The position numbers and the translations under genes were made by a program. The notes beneath the pieces were generated by a model. It was not told the DNA's origin. It saw nothing but the letters and a program-made list of their open reading frames with translations, and ran no database searches. This document shows positions 52,518 to 61,126 of a stretch of DNA of 64,000 nucleotides, piece by piece. Origin of the DNA: AC-32 sp963704005 (lineage in GTDB: Bacteria; Actinomycetota; Thermoleophilia; Gaiellales; Gaiellaceae); NCBI GenBank assembly GCA_963704005.1, contig CAVPGJ010000003.1, positions 1 to 64,000 on the forward strand, in the 5' to 3' direction. Position 1 is the first letter of the stretch, and each line of letters begins with the position of its first letter.

Positions 52518-52564
52518 CGGACAAGATGTCCGACGACGCCAAGTTCATCCTCGACTTCGGCTAG
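52518..52564 (+). pseudogene. Duplicated 3' tail of the MIP18 gene
   Basis: 44 of 47 bases match 51961-52007, including the stop codon, and the reading PDKMSDDAKFILDFG is kept. Two of the three changes are at silent third positions. It looks like the remnant of a second, tandem gene copy. Bases 52449-52517 hold nothing recognisable. Confidence 0.7.
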
Positions 52565-52590
52565 AACAAGCCTTTTTACGGGTCGAGTCC

Positions 52591-52619
52591 TTGACACGCG
52601 CCGCTGCGGCGGTTTTAGA
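52591..52619 (+). promoter_or_regulatory. Sigma70-type promoter of permease gene
   Basis: TTGACA (52591-52596), 17-bp spacer, TTTAGA (52614-52619): a near-consensus housekeeping promoter. The transcript has a normal leader with AGGAGGA before ATG 52654, unlike the leaderless genes. Confidence 0.65.
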
Positions 52620-52653
52620 TCGCTCGCCCACGACGTTCCACCCAGGAGGAACC

Positions 52654-54261
52654 ATGTCCGAGACGGCGGCTGCCCCAGGCGTCCCCAGCGCTGCGATCAA
52701 CGAGGACGCGAGGCTCGAGAACCTCGGCTACAAGCCGCAGCTCAGCCGGGTGCTCGGCTTCTTCGAGAACTTTGCGGTCGGCTTCACGTACCTGTCGCCG
52801 ATGGTCGGCATCTACTCCCTCTTCATCCTCGGCGTTGCCCTCGCGGGCCCCGCGTACATCTGGCTGACGTTCATCCCGCTGATCGGGATGTTCTTCGTCG
52901 CACTCGTGTTCGGCGAGTTCGCGAGCCACTACCCGGTCGCGGGCGCGCTCTACCAGTACAGCAAGTACTCGGTCGGGCCGGCGTACGGGTGGTTCGTGGG
53001 CTGGTTCTACGGGATCGCCCTGCTGGTCACGGTGGCCGCGGTCGACACCGGGTCGGTCGGGTACATCACGGCGCTCTCGCATAACTGGTTCGGGACGAAC
53101 TGGAATCCGGCAGACCACACAACGGTCCTGATGATCACGCTCGTCCTCCTGGCTATCCAGACGACGCTCAACATCACGGGAGCCAAGGTGATGGGCTGGG
53201 TCGCGAAGTTCGGCGTCGGCGTCGAGATCCTCGGGACGCTCGGCATCGCGGTCATCCTCGCGATCCACGGATTCCACCACAGCCTCGGCTTCCTGTTCTC
53301 GACACAGGGCGCCACGCACGCGTCGACGAACGTCTACGGCGTCGGGTTCGGAGGGAGCTGGCTCTCGGCCGCGCTGGTCGCAGTTCTTGCGCCCGTCTAC
53401 ATCTTCTACGGCTTCGAGTCCTGCGGCGACATCGCCGAGGAGACCAAGGACGCGGGCAAGAAGATCCCGAAGGCGATGCGCTGGGCGCTGATCTGGGGGG
53501 GCGTCGGGTCGCTCATCCTCACCGCGGCGCTGCTGCTCGCGATGCCGAAGCACAACCCGGTCAAGGCGACCTTCGACGGTGGTGGCGTCCCCGCGATTCT
53601 CGGCCAGCTCTCGAGCGGGATGCAGGACTTCCTCCTCCTACTGATCATCTTCGCGTTCTTCTCCTGCGGGAGCGCGGTCCAGGGCGCGGGCAGCCGCCTC
53701 GCGTTCTCGTTCGGCAGGGACGGTGCCCTTCCGGGGTCCGGCTTTCTCTCGAAGGTGCACTCGAAGTTCCGGACGCCGGTGAACGCGCTGATCACCGGCG
53801 CGCTGGTCTCCGTGCTGTTCGTGATCCTCGTCTACTACCAGCCGTCGAAGAATGTCCATGTCTGGTTCATCACGTACCCGGCGAACACGACGGCGCTCTA
53901 CTCGCTCGTCTCGTTCGGCGTGAGCGGCATCTACCTCTCGTTCCTGCTCGCTGTCCTTGCCGCCGTCATCGCGCGGACCCGCGGTTGGGTGCCCGAGGGT
54001 GCGTTCAAGCTCGGGAAGTGGGGCTGGACGGTGACGATCATCGCCGCCGCGTACCTCGGGCTGATGCTGTTGAACGTGGTCGTGCCGAGCGGCCTCTCGA
54101 GCGGGCGCGGGCTCTTCAACCTCGACTGGATCACGCTGTCGGTGATGGTGATCATCGCTGTCGTCGGGGCGGTCTACTTCCTGATCGCGAGGCCGGACCG
54201 CAAGCTGGGCGAGCACGTGCACGACACGCTCGAGCCCACAGGAGCCGAGCGGGCCGGCTAG
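52654..54261 (+). CDS. APC-superfamily amino acid/amine permease
   Basis: 535 residues, about 12 TM helices. The TM1 region LSRVLGFFENFAVGFTYLSP, then GEFASHYPVAGALYQYSKYS and the cytoplasmic loop FYGFESCGDIAEETKDAGKK are typical of APC-family amino acid, GABA or amine transporters. ATG 52654 has a strong AGGAGGA ribosome site. The substrate is not deducible. Its end overlaps the convergent UspA-like gene by 4 nt. Confidence 0.88.
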   Translation: MSETAAAPGVPSAAINEDARLENLGYKPQLSRVLGFFENFAVGFTYLSPMVGIYSLFILGVALAGPAYIWLTFIPLIGMFFVALVFGEFASHYPVAGALYQYSKYSVGPAYGWFVGWFYGIALLVTVAAVDTGSVGYITALSHNWFGTNWNPADHTTVLMITLVLLAIQTTLNITGAKVMGWVAKFGVGVEILGTLGIAVILAIHGFHHSLGFLFSTQGATHASTNVYGVGFGGSWLSAALVAVLAPVYIFYGFESCGDIAEETKDAGKKIPKAMRWALIWGGVGSLILTAALLLAMPKHNPVKATFDGGGVPAILGQLSSGMQDFLLLLIIFAFFSCGSAVQGAGSRLAFSFGRDGALPGSGFLSKVHSKFRTPVNALITGALVSVLFVILVYYQPSKNVHVWFITYPANTTALYSLVSFGVSGIYLSFLLAVLAAVIARTRGWVPEGAFKLGKWGWTVTIIAAAYLGLMLLNVVVPSGLSSGRGLFNLDWITLSVMVIIAVVGAVYFLIARPDRKLGEHVHDTLEPTGAERAG

Positions 54262-54764
54262 GCCACAGCGTCGAGCGAGCGGGCGAGGTGCCTGCCCTCG
54301 GCGAGGGTGGGGTCAGGCCGGAGGATGACCGTCTCGTAGGGCGCGTGGACGAGAATCCACTGCAGCTCCTTCGGCGTGAAGCCCTGCCCGCGACCGGGCG
54401 GCGCCGGCGCGACGATGCGGTCGAAGCGCTCGGCGTCCCAGAGGCGCTGCAGCGCGTGGGTCGGCGTGCGGCCGGTCTCGACTCGCGCGTCGACCTGGAG
54501 GCCGGCGCGCAGGCCGGCGAGCTCGACCGCCTCCAGGAACGGCATCGCCACGACGACCTGCTTCTGCAGCGGTGCTTCGAGCCGGAACTCCAGCGGCGTC
54601 ACGAGCAGGTAGGCGGGGACGAGGGTCGCCTCCTCGGTCTTCGCGATGCGGATCGCCGCATCGAGAACGACCGGGTCGAGGTCGCCGCCGGTGAACGGCA
54701 CGAGCACCCGCCGGCCGCTCGAGGGCTGTTCGCGCCGGCGGCGGAAGAACGACAGCACGCTCAT
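54258..54764 (-). CDS. Universal stress protein (UspA-like) domain protein
   Basis: 168 residues: a basic start (SVLSFFRRRREQP), RRVLVPFTGGDLDPVVLDAA, TLVPAYLLVTP, and FDRIVAPAPPGRGQGFTPKE in the place of the usual G-x2-G-x9-G ATP loop. Overlaps the KdpD-stub stop by 4 nt, so it is the last gene of the kdp operon and likely serves K+ or stress sensing. Confidence 0.75.
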   Translation of the reverse strand: MSVLSFFRRRREQPSSGRRVLVPFTGGDLDPVVLDAAIRIAKTEEATLVPAYLLVTPLEFRLEAPLQKQVVVAMPFLEAVELAGLRAGLQVDARVETGRTPTHALQRLWDAERFDRIVAPAPPGRGQGFTPKELQWILVHAPYETVILRPDPTLAEGRHLARSLDAVA

Positions 54765-55846
54765 TCGTCTTGCTCCCGCTTGGCGCGGTCGGCGATGACG
54801 CGGATGTCGATACCCGGCAATTCCCGCACCATCCGCGAGAGCAGCGAGCCGCGGAGGATCTCGACGCGGCGCCGCTCATCGGGCGTCCCGACGAAGATGT
54901 ACGTCGAGCCGCGCTCGGCTGCCACTTGGCGCACGGCCTCCACCAGATCGTCGCCGTCGACCTCGAGGAAGTGAATTCCGAGGATGCTTGCGAGCCGGCG
55001 CAGCGCGGCCAGCTGGGTCGCCTCCTCCTCGCTCGGCTCGTGGCCTGCCGGGTGCATCCAGACGGCATCGATCTCCGCGCCGAGCCGCTGGGACGAGCGC
55101 CAGGCCCGCCGCAGGATCCGCTGCGACTTCGGCTGTGGCTCGATCAGGGCCAGGATCCGCTCGGCCACCGCCTGCCGGCCGAGCGGCTCGAGCGCGGCCG
55201 GCTGCCTGCGCGCCTCGACGTCCTCGGCCACCTCCCGCAGCACGAGCTCGCGCAGCGCGGCCAGGTTCTCCTGCCGGAAGAAGTTCTGCAGCGCGACCTC
55301 GGCTCGCTCGGGCGGATAGACCTTGCCGGCGCGCAGCCGCTCCTGTAGCTCCTCGGGCGAGAGGTCGACGACCACCACCTCGTCGGCCTCGTCCAGGATC
55401 CGGTCGGGGAACGTCTCGCGTACGCGGACGCCGGTCAGCTCGAAGATGGCGTCATTCAGGCTCTCGAGGTGCTGGACGTTGACCGTCGAGATGACGTCGA
55501 TGCCCGCGTCGAGAATCTCGTCGATGTCCTGGTAGCGCTTCTCGTTGCGCATCCCGCTTGCGTTCGTGTGCGCCAGCTCGTCCACGAGCGCGAGCTCGGG
55601 CTTGCGGGCGATGACGGCATCGACGTCCATCTCCTCGAGCTCCAGCTCGCCGTGCGCCGTCCGCAGGCGCGGGACGACCTCGAGGCCCTCGGCGAGGGCG
55701 GCCGTCTCCGGGCGGTCGTGCGGCTCGAGGTAGCCGATCACGACGTCGCGGCCCTGTTCCTCGGCCTGGCGCCCCTCGGAGAGCATGCGGTAGGTCTTGC
55801 CGACTCCGGCGGCCATCCCGAGCAAGATCCGGTAGTGGCCGCGCAT
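54761..55846 (-). CDS. kdpD: KdpD N-terminal sensor (no kinase domain)
   Basis: 361 residues covering only the KdpD and Usp domains of a full sensor kinase. The Walker A-like LGMAAGVGKTYRMLSEG lies near residues 9-25, then VIGYLEPHDRPET, LVDELAHTNASGMRNEKRYQ, STVNVQHLESLND, and a Usp-type domain from about 240 on. The four-TM (DUF4118) region and histidine kinase are absent; they occur as separate genes at 61.1-63.6 kb. Short stand-alone KdpD forms that regulate transport are known in other bacteria. It lies 16 nt after kdpB. Confidence 0.9.
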   Translation of the reverse strand: MRGHYRILLGMAAGVGKTYRMLSEGRQAEEQGRDVVIGYLEPHDRPETAALAEGLEVVPRLRTAHGELELEEMDVDAVIARKPELALVDELAHTNASGMRNEKRYQDIDEILDAGIDVISTVNVQHLESLNDAIFELTGVRVRETFPDRILDEADEVVVVDLSPEELQERLRAGKVYPPERAEVALQNFFRQENLAALRELVLREVAEDVEARRQPAALEPLGRQAVAERILALIEPQPKSQRILRRAWRSSQRLGAEIDAVWMHPAGHEPSEEEATQLAALRRLASILGIHFLEVDGDDLVEAVRQVAAERGSTYIFVGTPDERRRVEILRGSLLSRMVRELPGIDIRVIADRAKREQDE

Positions 55847-55862
55847 CCAGTCACCCTAAGCT

Positions 55863-57920
55863 TCACGCGCCGAAGACGTTGTGCACGATCAGGTCGATCA
55901 GCTTGATTCCGATGAACGGCAGGATCACGCCGCCGAGCCCGTAGATGAGCAGGTTGCGCCGCAGCAGGGCGGTGGCGCCGATCGCGCGGTACTTGACGCC
56001 CTTCAGCGCCAGCGGCACGAGCGCGGGGATGATCAGGGCGTTGAAGATGATCGCCGAGACGATCGCGCTCTTCGGCGTGCCCAGGTGCATGATGTTCAGC
56101 GAGTTCAGGGGCCCCCGCTCACCCGGCTTTGACGCGTAGGTGAACGCGAACATCGCGGGCAGGATGGCGAAGTACTTGGCGACGTCGTTGGCGATCGAGA
56201 ACGTCGTCAGCGCGCCGCGGGTGATCAGCTGCTGCTTCGCGACCTCGACGATCTCGATCAGCTTGGTCGGGTTGTTGTCGAGGTCGACCATGTTGCCGGC
56301 CTCCTTGGCGGCGGAGGTGCCCGCGTTCATGGCCACGCCGACATCCGACTGCGCGAGGGCGGGAGCGTCATTGGTGCCGTCGCCGGTCATCGCGACCATC
56401 CGGCCCTTCCCCTGCTCCTCCTTGATCAGCGCCATCTTCGCCTCTGGAGTCGCCTCGGCGAGGAAGTCGTCGACCCCCGCCTCGTCGGCGATCACGGCTG
56501 CGGTGACGCGGTTGTCGCCGGTGATCATGACCGTGCGGATGCCCATCCTCCGGAGCTCGTCGAAGCGCTCGCCCATGCCGCCCTTGACGATGTCCTTGAG
56601 GTAGATCACCCCGAGCACGAAGTTGTTCTGCGCCACGACGAGGGGCGTGCCGCCGGCGCGGGCGATCCTGTCCACCTCCGCGTCGAGCTGCGCGGGGACG
56701 TGACCGCCCTGCTCTTCCACGAAGCGCTTGATCGCGTCGGCCGCGCCCTTGCGCAGCTTCCGCCCATTGATGTCGACGCCGCTCATCCTGGTCGTGGCCG
56801 AGAACGGGATGAAGGTCGCATCGCCGTCCAGCTCGGGCGCCCGCAGCCCGTACTCCTCCTTGGCGAGCACCACGATCGAGCGGCCTTCCGGGGTCTCGTC
56901 GGCGAGCGAGGAGATCTGCGCCGCCTCGGCCAGCTCGGCGGGGCTGACGCCCTCGACGGGCACGAACTCGGCCGCCTGGCGGTTGCCGAGCGTGATCGTG
57001 CCGGTCTTGTCGAGCAGCAGCACGTCGACATCGCCGGCGGCCTCGACGGCGCGCCCTGACATCGCGAGCACGTTGCGCTGCACCATGCGGTCCATCCCGG
57101 CAATGCCGATCGCCGACAGCAACGCGCCGATCGTGGTCGGGATCAGCGCGACGAGCAGGGCGATCAGGACGGTCTGCGACGTGGGAGTCCCCGCGTAGAT
57201 CGCGAAGGGCCGCAGTGTCACGACCGCGGCCAGAAACGTGATCGTCAGCCCGGAGAGCAGGATGTTGAGGGCGATCTCGTTCGGGGTCTTGCGCCGCTCG
57301 GCGCCCTCGACGAGCGCGATCATCCGGTCGAGGAACGACTTGCCCGGCTCCTGGGTGACCACGATGACCAGCTGGTCGGAGAGGAGCTTGGTCCCGCCGG
57401 TGACGGCGGAGCGGTCGCCGCCAGACTCGCGGATCACGGGCGCGGACTCCCCGGTGATCGCGGACTCGTCCACCGAGCCGACGCCCTCGATGATCTCTCC
57501 GTCGGCGGGGATGGCCTCGCCCGCCGAGACGACGACGATGTCGCCCTTCTGGAGCTCCTGGGCGGGGACGTCCTCGATCCCGCCGGTGTCGGAGCGGCGG
57601 TGAGCGATGGTGGTCGTCCGGGTGGCGCGGAGGGCGTTGGCCTGCGCCTTGCCGCGCCCCTCGGCGATCGCCTCTGCGAAGTTCGCGAACAGCACGGTCA
57701 GCCAGAGCCAGAATGCGATCACGGCCACGAACCAGAGCTGGCCTGTCTGTCCCCGCGCGAGCTCGAGGAGGAAGATCACGGTCGTGATCACGCTGCCGAG
57801 CTCGACGATGAACATCACTGGGTTCCTGACCTGGCTGCGCGGGTCGAGCTTCGGGAACGAGTCGCGAATCGCGGCCAGGACGATGTCCCGCGCGAAGAGG
57901 CTTGTCGACTTGCGGGCCAT
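55863..57920 (-). CDS. kdpB: K+-transporting P-type ATPase subunit B
   Basis: 685 residues from ATG 57920. P-type ATPase marks: TGES at 156-159, phosphorylated Asp304 in LLLDKTGTITLGN, GDNRVTAAVIADEAGVDDF, and the hinge GDGTNDAPALAQSDVGVAMN. It drives K+ uptake through KdpA. It starts within an ATGA overlap with kdpC, which here precedes it. Confidence 0.97.
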   Translation of the reverse strand: MARKSTSLFARDIVLAAIRDSFPKLDPRSQVRNPVMFIVELGSVITTVIFLLELARGQTGQLWFVAVIAFWLWLTVLFANFAEAIAEGRGKAQANALRATRTTTIAHRRSDTGGIEDVPAQELQKGDIVVVSAGEAIPADGEIIEGVGSVDESAITGESAPVIRESGGDRSAVTGGTKLLSDQLVIVVTQEPGKSFLDRMIALVEGAERRKTPNEIALNILLSGLTITFLAAVVTLRPFAIYAGTPTSQTVLIALLVALIPTTIGALLSAIGIAGMDRMVQRNVLAMSGRAVEAAGDVDVLLLDKTGTITLGNRQAAEFVPVEGVSPAELAEAAQISSLADETPEGRSIVVLAKEEYGLRAPELDGDATFIPFSATTRMSGVDINGRKLRKGAADAIKRFVEEQGGHVPAQLDAEVDRIARAGGTPLVVAQNNFVLGVIYLKDIVKGGMGERFDELRRMGIRTVMITGDNRVTAAVIADEAGVDDFLAEATPEAKMALIKEEQGKGRMVAMTGDGTNDAPALAQSDVGVAMNAGTSAAKEAGNMVDLDNNPTKLIEIVEVAKQQLITRGALTTFSIANDVAKYFAILPAMFAFTYASKPGERGPLNSLNIMHLGTPKSAIVSAIIFNALIIPALVPLALKGVKYRAIGATALLRRNLLIYGLGGVILPFIGIKLIDLIVHNVFGA

Positions 57921-58501
57921 CAGCGCTGCCCGTCCAGGGCGAGGTTGAGCTCGAGCACGTTGACGCCCGGCTCGCCGAAGAAGCCCAACGAGCGTCCATC
58001 GGTGTTCTGGCTGATCAGATCCTCGACGGTCGAGAGCGGCAGTTGGCGGACCGCTGCGACCCGCCGCGCCTGCAGGTGCGCGTACGCGGGTGAGATGTCC
58101 GGGTCGATGCCCGAGGCAGAAGTCGTGACGGCGTCCACGGGGATGTCGTGGATCGTCAGGCCGGGGTTGAACGGGCGCTCGAGCTTGAGAATCGCCGCGG
58201 CGGCCGTCTTGACGTTCTTGGCGAGCTCGGGATTGGTCGGGCCGAGGTTCGCGAAGGTCGTGGCGCCGGCGTTGTAGGCCGGCGCAGTGGCGGACGGGCG
58301 CTCGTGGAAGTACCGGGGGCTCTTGAACTCCTGGGCTGAGAGACGCGAGCCGACAACTGTTCCGTTGCGCTCGATCAGGCTGCCGGTCGACTTGTCGTGG
58401 AAGGCGACGGCGGCGACCCCGGTCATCAGCGCCGGGTAGCCGAGGCCGAGCACGGCCGTGAAGAGGACGACGGCGATGACCGAGGCGACGATCGCGCGCA
58501 T
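57920..58501 (-). CDS. kdpC: K+-transporting ATPase subunit C
   Basis: 193 residues: one N-terminal TM (SVIAVVLFTAVLGLGYPALM), then VGSRLSAQEFKSPRYFHERP, SATAPAYNAGATTFANLGPT and the C-terminal SGIDPDISPAYAHLQARRVA, NTDGRSLGFFGEPGVNVLEL. It assists KdpA-KdpB coupling. It sits between kdpA and kdpB with ATGA overlaps on both sides, not after kdpB as usual. Confidence 0.96.
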   Translation of the reverse strand: MRAIVASVIAVVLFTAVLGLGYPALMTGVAAVAFHDKSTGSLIERNGTVVGSRLSAQEFKSPRYFHERPSATAPAYNAGATTFANLGPTNPELAKNVKTAAAAILKLERPFNPGLTIHDIPVDAVTTSASGIDPDISPAYAHLQARRVAAVRQLPLSTVEDLISQNTDGRSLGFFGEPGVNVLELNLALDGQR

Positions 58502-60189
58502 CAGGAGAGCCCCTCGACGATCGGGCCGAGCGTGAGCGCCGGCAGGATCATCAGACCCGCCGTGAGCGCGATCACGCCGAGCAGCATGATCCCGAAGGTG
58601 GCGCCGTCGGTGCGGAACGTGCCGGCGGAGACCGGCGTGACCCGCTTCCGGACGAGCGAGCCCCCGAGGGCCAGCCCGGCGAGCAGCGGCACGAAGCGGC
58701 CGAAGTAGAGTGCGACCGTCCCTAGCGTCGTGGAGAAGTCCGTCGCGCCGTAGCCTGCGAACGCGCTGCCGTTGTTGTTCGACTGCGACGTGTAGGCGTA
58801 CAACGCCTCGCTGAAGCCGTGCGCGGCCGGGTTGAAGATCGAAGCAAGCCCAGCCGGCGCGACGACCGCGACCGCCGTCATGGTGAGCACCATCGTGGGC
58901 ACGAATAGCGCCCCTATCGCGGCGTACTTCATCTCCCGGGCCTCGATCTTCTTGCCGAGCCATTCAGGCGTGCGCCCGACCATCAGCCCAGCGATGAACA
59001 CGGCGATCAGCACGTAGAAGAAAAGGCCGTAAAGGCCGGAGCCGACCCCGCCGGGCTCGACCTCGCCGAGGAACATGTTCACGAGCGGCACGGCTCCGGC
59101 TGCCGGAGTGAGCGCGTCGTGGCCGCCGTTGACCGAGCCGTTCGAGACGTCGGTGGTCGCGGTCGCCCAGAGCGCCGTGTTGGCGATGCCGTTCCGGACC
59201 TCCTTGTCCGAGAGGTTGCCGCCGCTCTGCCCGTTCCCGTGCGTGATGTTCACGCCGGAGTCGCGGAGCACCGCCGAGCCGTGCTGCTCTGCCGGGTAGG
59301 CGACCCCGACGCCGATCGCGAAGATCGCGAAGACGGTCGCGACGAGCACCCACGCGTCCCTCCGCGCCAGCGCCATCCGCCCGAACATGAACACCATGGC
59401 GTACGGGATCAGCAGGATCGAGAGGACCTCGAAGAAGTTCGAGAGCCCGGTGGGGTTCTCGAACGGCACCGCCGAGTTCGAGTTGTAGAACCCGCCGCCG
59501 TTCGTGCCGAGCTGCTTGATCGCGATCTGCGACGCGGCCGGGCCGCGCGCGATGGTCTGCGTTGCGCCCTGGAGCGTGTGCGCGGTCGCGTGGCCCTGGA
59601 AGGTCTGCACGACGCCCTGCGAGAGCAGGATGAGCGCCAGCACGATCGAGAGCGGCAGCAGGATGTAGGCGATCGAGCGGTAGAGGTCACGCCAGAAGTT
59701 TCCGAGCCCCTCGCCGCCGCCCCGGCGCGCGACGCCGCGGATGACGGCCACGAGCACGGCCATCCCCACGCCGGCCGAGACGAAGTTCTGCACCGCGAGC
59801 CCGGCCATCTGGCTCAGGTAAGACATCGTGTACTCGCCGCCGTAGTACTGCCAGTTCGTGTTCGTGACGAAGCTCGCGGTCGTGTTCAGGGCGACACCCC
59901 ACGGCACGCCCTTCAGGTGGTCGGGGTTGAGGAACAGGTGGCCCTGGAGGCGGAGGAGCGCGTACAGGAATGCGGAGAAGACCACGCTGAAGACGAGCAC
60001 CGACTTCGCGTAGACCTTCCAGTCCATGTCGATGGCCCCGTCACGTCCGAGCACGCGGAGGAACCAGCGCTCGACGGGGTCGCTGCCCTCGCGCGTGTAC
60101 ACCCGGGCCATCCAGATCCCGAGTGGGTACGCGACCGCGAGCAGGATCACCGAGTAGACGACGATCTGGACCCAGCCCTGCGCGCCCAT
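58501..60189 (-). CDS. kdpA: K+-transporting ATPase subunit A
   Basis: 562 residues, about ten TM helices, with the selectivity-filter-like NTNWQYYGG, LGTNGGGFYNSNSAVPFENP and GYGATDFSTTLGT loops. It is the K+-translocating subunit. ATG 60189 directly follows the kdpF stop. Its end overlaps the kdpC start. Confidence 0.97.
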   Translation of the reverse strand: MGAQGWVQIVVYSVILLAVAYPLGIWMARVYTREGSDPVERWFLRVLGRDGAIDMDWKVYAKSVLVFSVVFSAFLYALLRLQGHLFLNPDHLKGVPWGVALNTTASFVTNTNWQYYGGEYTMSYLSQMAGLAVQNFVSAGVGMAVLVAVIRGVARRGGGEGLGNFWRDLYRSIAYILLPLSIVLALILLSQGVVQTFQGHATAHTLQGATQTIARGPAASQIAIKQLGTNGGGFYNSNSAVPFENPTGLSNFFEVLSILLIPYAMVFMFGRMALARRDAWVLVATVFAIFAIGVGVAYPAEQHGSAVLRDSGVNITHGNGQSGGNLSDKEVRNGIANTALWATATTDVSNGSVNGGHDALTPAAGAVPLVNMFLGEVEPGGVGSGLYGLFFYVLIAVFIAGLMVGRTPEWLGKKIEAREMKYAAIGALFVPTMVLTMTAVAVVAPAGLASIFNPAAHGFSEALYAYTSQSNNNGSAFAGYGATDFSTTLGTVALYFGRFVPLLAGLALGGSLVRKRVTPVSAGTFRTDGATFGIMLLGVIALTAGLMILPALTLGPIVEGLS

Positions 60190-60279
60190 CTAGAGTCGCT
60201 CCCCCCGGAACAGCGCGTACACGAGGTACGCGAGCACGGCGAGCGCGATCACGAGGCCGAAGATGTCCGAGGCGGACAT
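60190..60279 (-). CDS. kdpF: KdpF small membrane subunit (29 aa)
   Basis: ATG 60279 encodes 29 residues with a single TM helix, SADIFG-type start (MSASDIFGLVIALAVLAY) and the basic end LFRGERL, the usual KdpF pattern. It stabilises the KdpABC complex. The stop abuts the kdpA start; the ATG overlaps the stop of another microprotein upstream. Confidence 0.85.
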   Translation of the reverse strand: MSASDIFGLVIALAVLAYLVYALFRGERL

Positions 60280-60362
60280 CAGACGCGCTCCAGCACGTAG
60301 AGCAGTACGAAGATGAACAGGAAACAGCCGACTGCGATGGCGATGGCCGCGAGGTCATACAT
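60279..60362 (-). CDS. 27-aa single-TM microprotein upstream of kdpF
   Basis: ATG 60362, reading MYDLAAIAIAVGCFLFIFVL and ending LYVLERV, gives one TM helix with a Glu-Arg end. Its stop overlaps the kdpF start (ATGA), so it is translated as part of the operon. Small proteins of this type precede kdpF in some other bacteria, but its role is unknown. A TAGCGT box lies 8 nt before the ATG. Confidence 0.65.
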   Translation of the reverse strand: MYDLAAIAIAVGCFLFIFVLLYVLERV

Positions 60363-60396
60363 GCCGAAGGACGCTAAGACGACACCGCTGAGCGCC

Positions 60397-60425
60397 GCCT
60401 GAAGGTTCCGGCGGCCTGCCTGAAG
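60397..60425. promoter_or_regulatory. Direct repeats upstream of the kdp operon (candidate KdpE site)
   Basis: GCCTGAAG occurs at 60397-60404 and 60418-60425, exactly 21 bp apart (two helical turns), just upstream of the first kdp microprotein and downstream of the KdpE gene. The spacing suits a response-regulator dimer. Confidence 0.4.
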
Positions 60426-60436
60426 AAATCCTGTGC

Positions 60437-61126
60437 TTACCTGGTGGCCGGATCGACCAGCCGGTAGCCGGCGCCCGGCTCGGTCAGCAGGTAGCGCGGC
60501 CGGGCCGGATCGGGCTCGATCTTCCGCCGGAGCTGGGAGACGTGCACGTGGAGCAGGTTCGACTCTGTCCCATAGCCGGGCCCCCAGACGTCCTGCAGGA
60601 TCGCGCGGTGCGTCAGCAGCTTGCCCTCGTTGACGGCCAGAACGCGCAGGAGGTCGAACTGGTGCGGCGTCAGGTGCACGGGCTTGCCGGCCGCGCGGAG
60701 CTCGCGCTTTTCGAGGTCGAGCTCGAGCTCGCCGATCGCGATCACCGGCTCGCCGGAGGGCGTGGCGCGGCGCAGGACGGCGCGCAGGCGCGCGATCAGC
60801 TCGTCGATTCCGACCGGCTTGGTCACGTAGTCGTCGGCGCCCGCGTCGAGCGCCGCCACCTTCTCGCGCTCGTCGCCGACCGCCGAGAGAACGATCACCG
60901 GGGCCGAGCTCCAGGTGCGCAGCTCCCGCACGACGTCCGTGCCGGTGCCGTCGGGGAGGACGAGATCGAGGATGACGGCCTCGGGCGGTCGCATCGCGGC
61001 CGCGGCCAGCGCGTGCTCGGCGTCCTCGGCCGTCTCGACCTCGTAGCCGGCGCCGCGCAGGCTGGTCTGCAATGCGCGCAGGATCTGGCGCTCGTCGTCG
61101 ACGACGAGGATCCGGGGCCCGCTCAC
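60437..61126 (-). CDS. kdpE: KdpE-type response regulator
   Basis: 229 residues from GTG 61126, overlapping the kinase stop. The receiver domain has Asp54 (VILDLVLPD) and Lys103 (VTKP); the OmpR-type winged helix has HLTPHQFDLLRVLAVNEGKL and LHVHVSQLRRKIEPDPARPR. It is expected to activate the kdp operon that starts 75 nt downstream. Confidence 0.93.
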   Translation of the reverse strand: MSGPRILVVDDERQILRALQTSLRGAGYEVETAEDAEHALAAAAMRPPEAVILDLVLPDGTGTDVVRELRTWSSAPVIVLSAVGDEREKVAALDAGADDYVTKPVGIDELIARLRAVLRRATPSGEPVIAIGELELDLEKRELRAAGKPVHLTPHQFDLLRVLAVNEGKLLTHRAILQDVWGPGYGTESNLLHVHVSQLRRKIEPDPARPRYLLTEPGAGYRLVDPATR

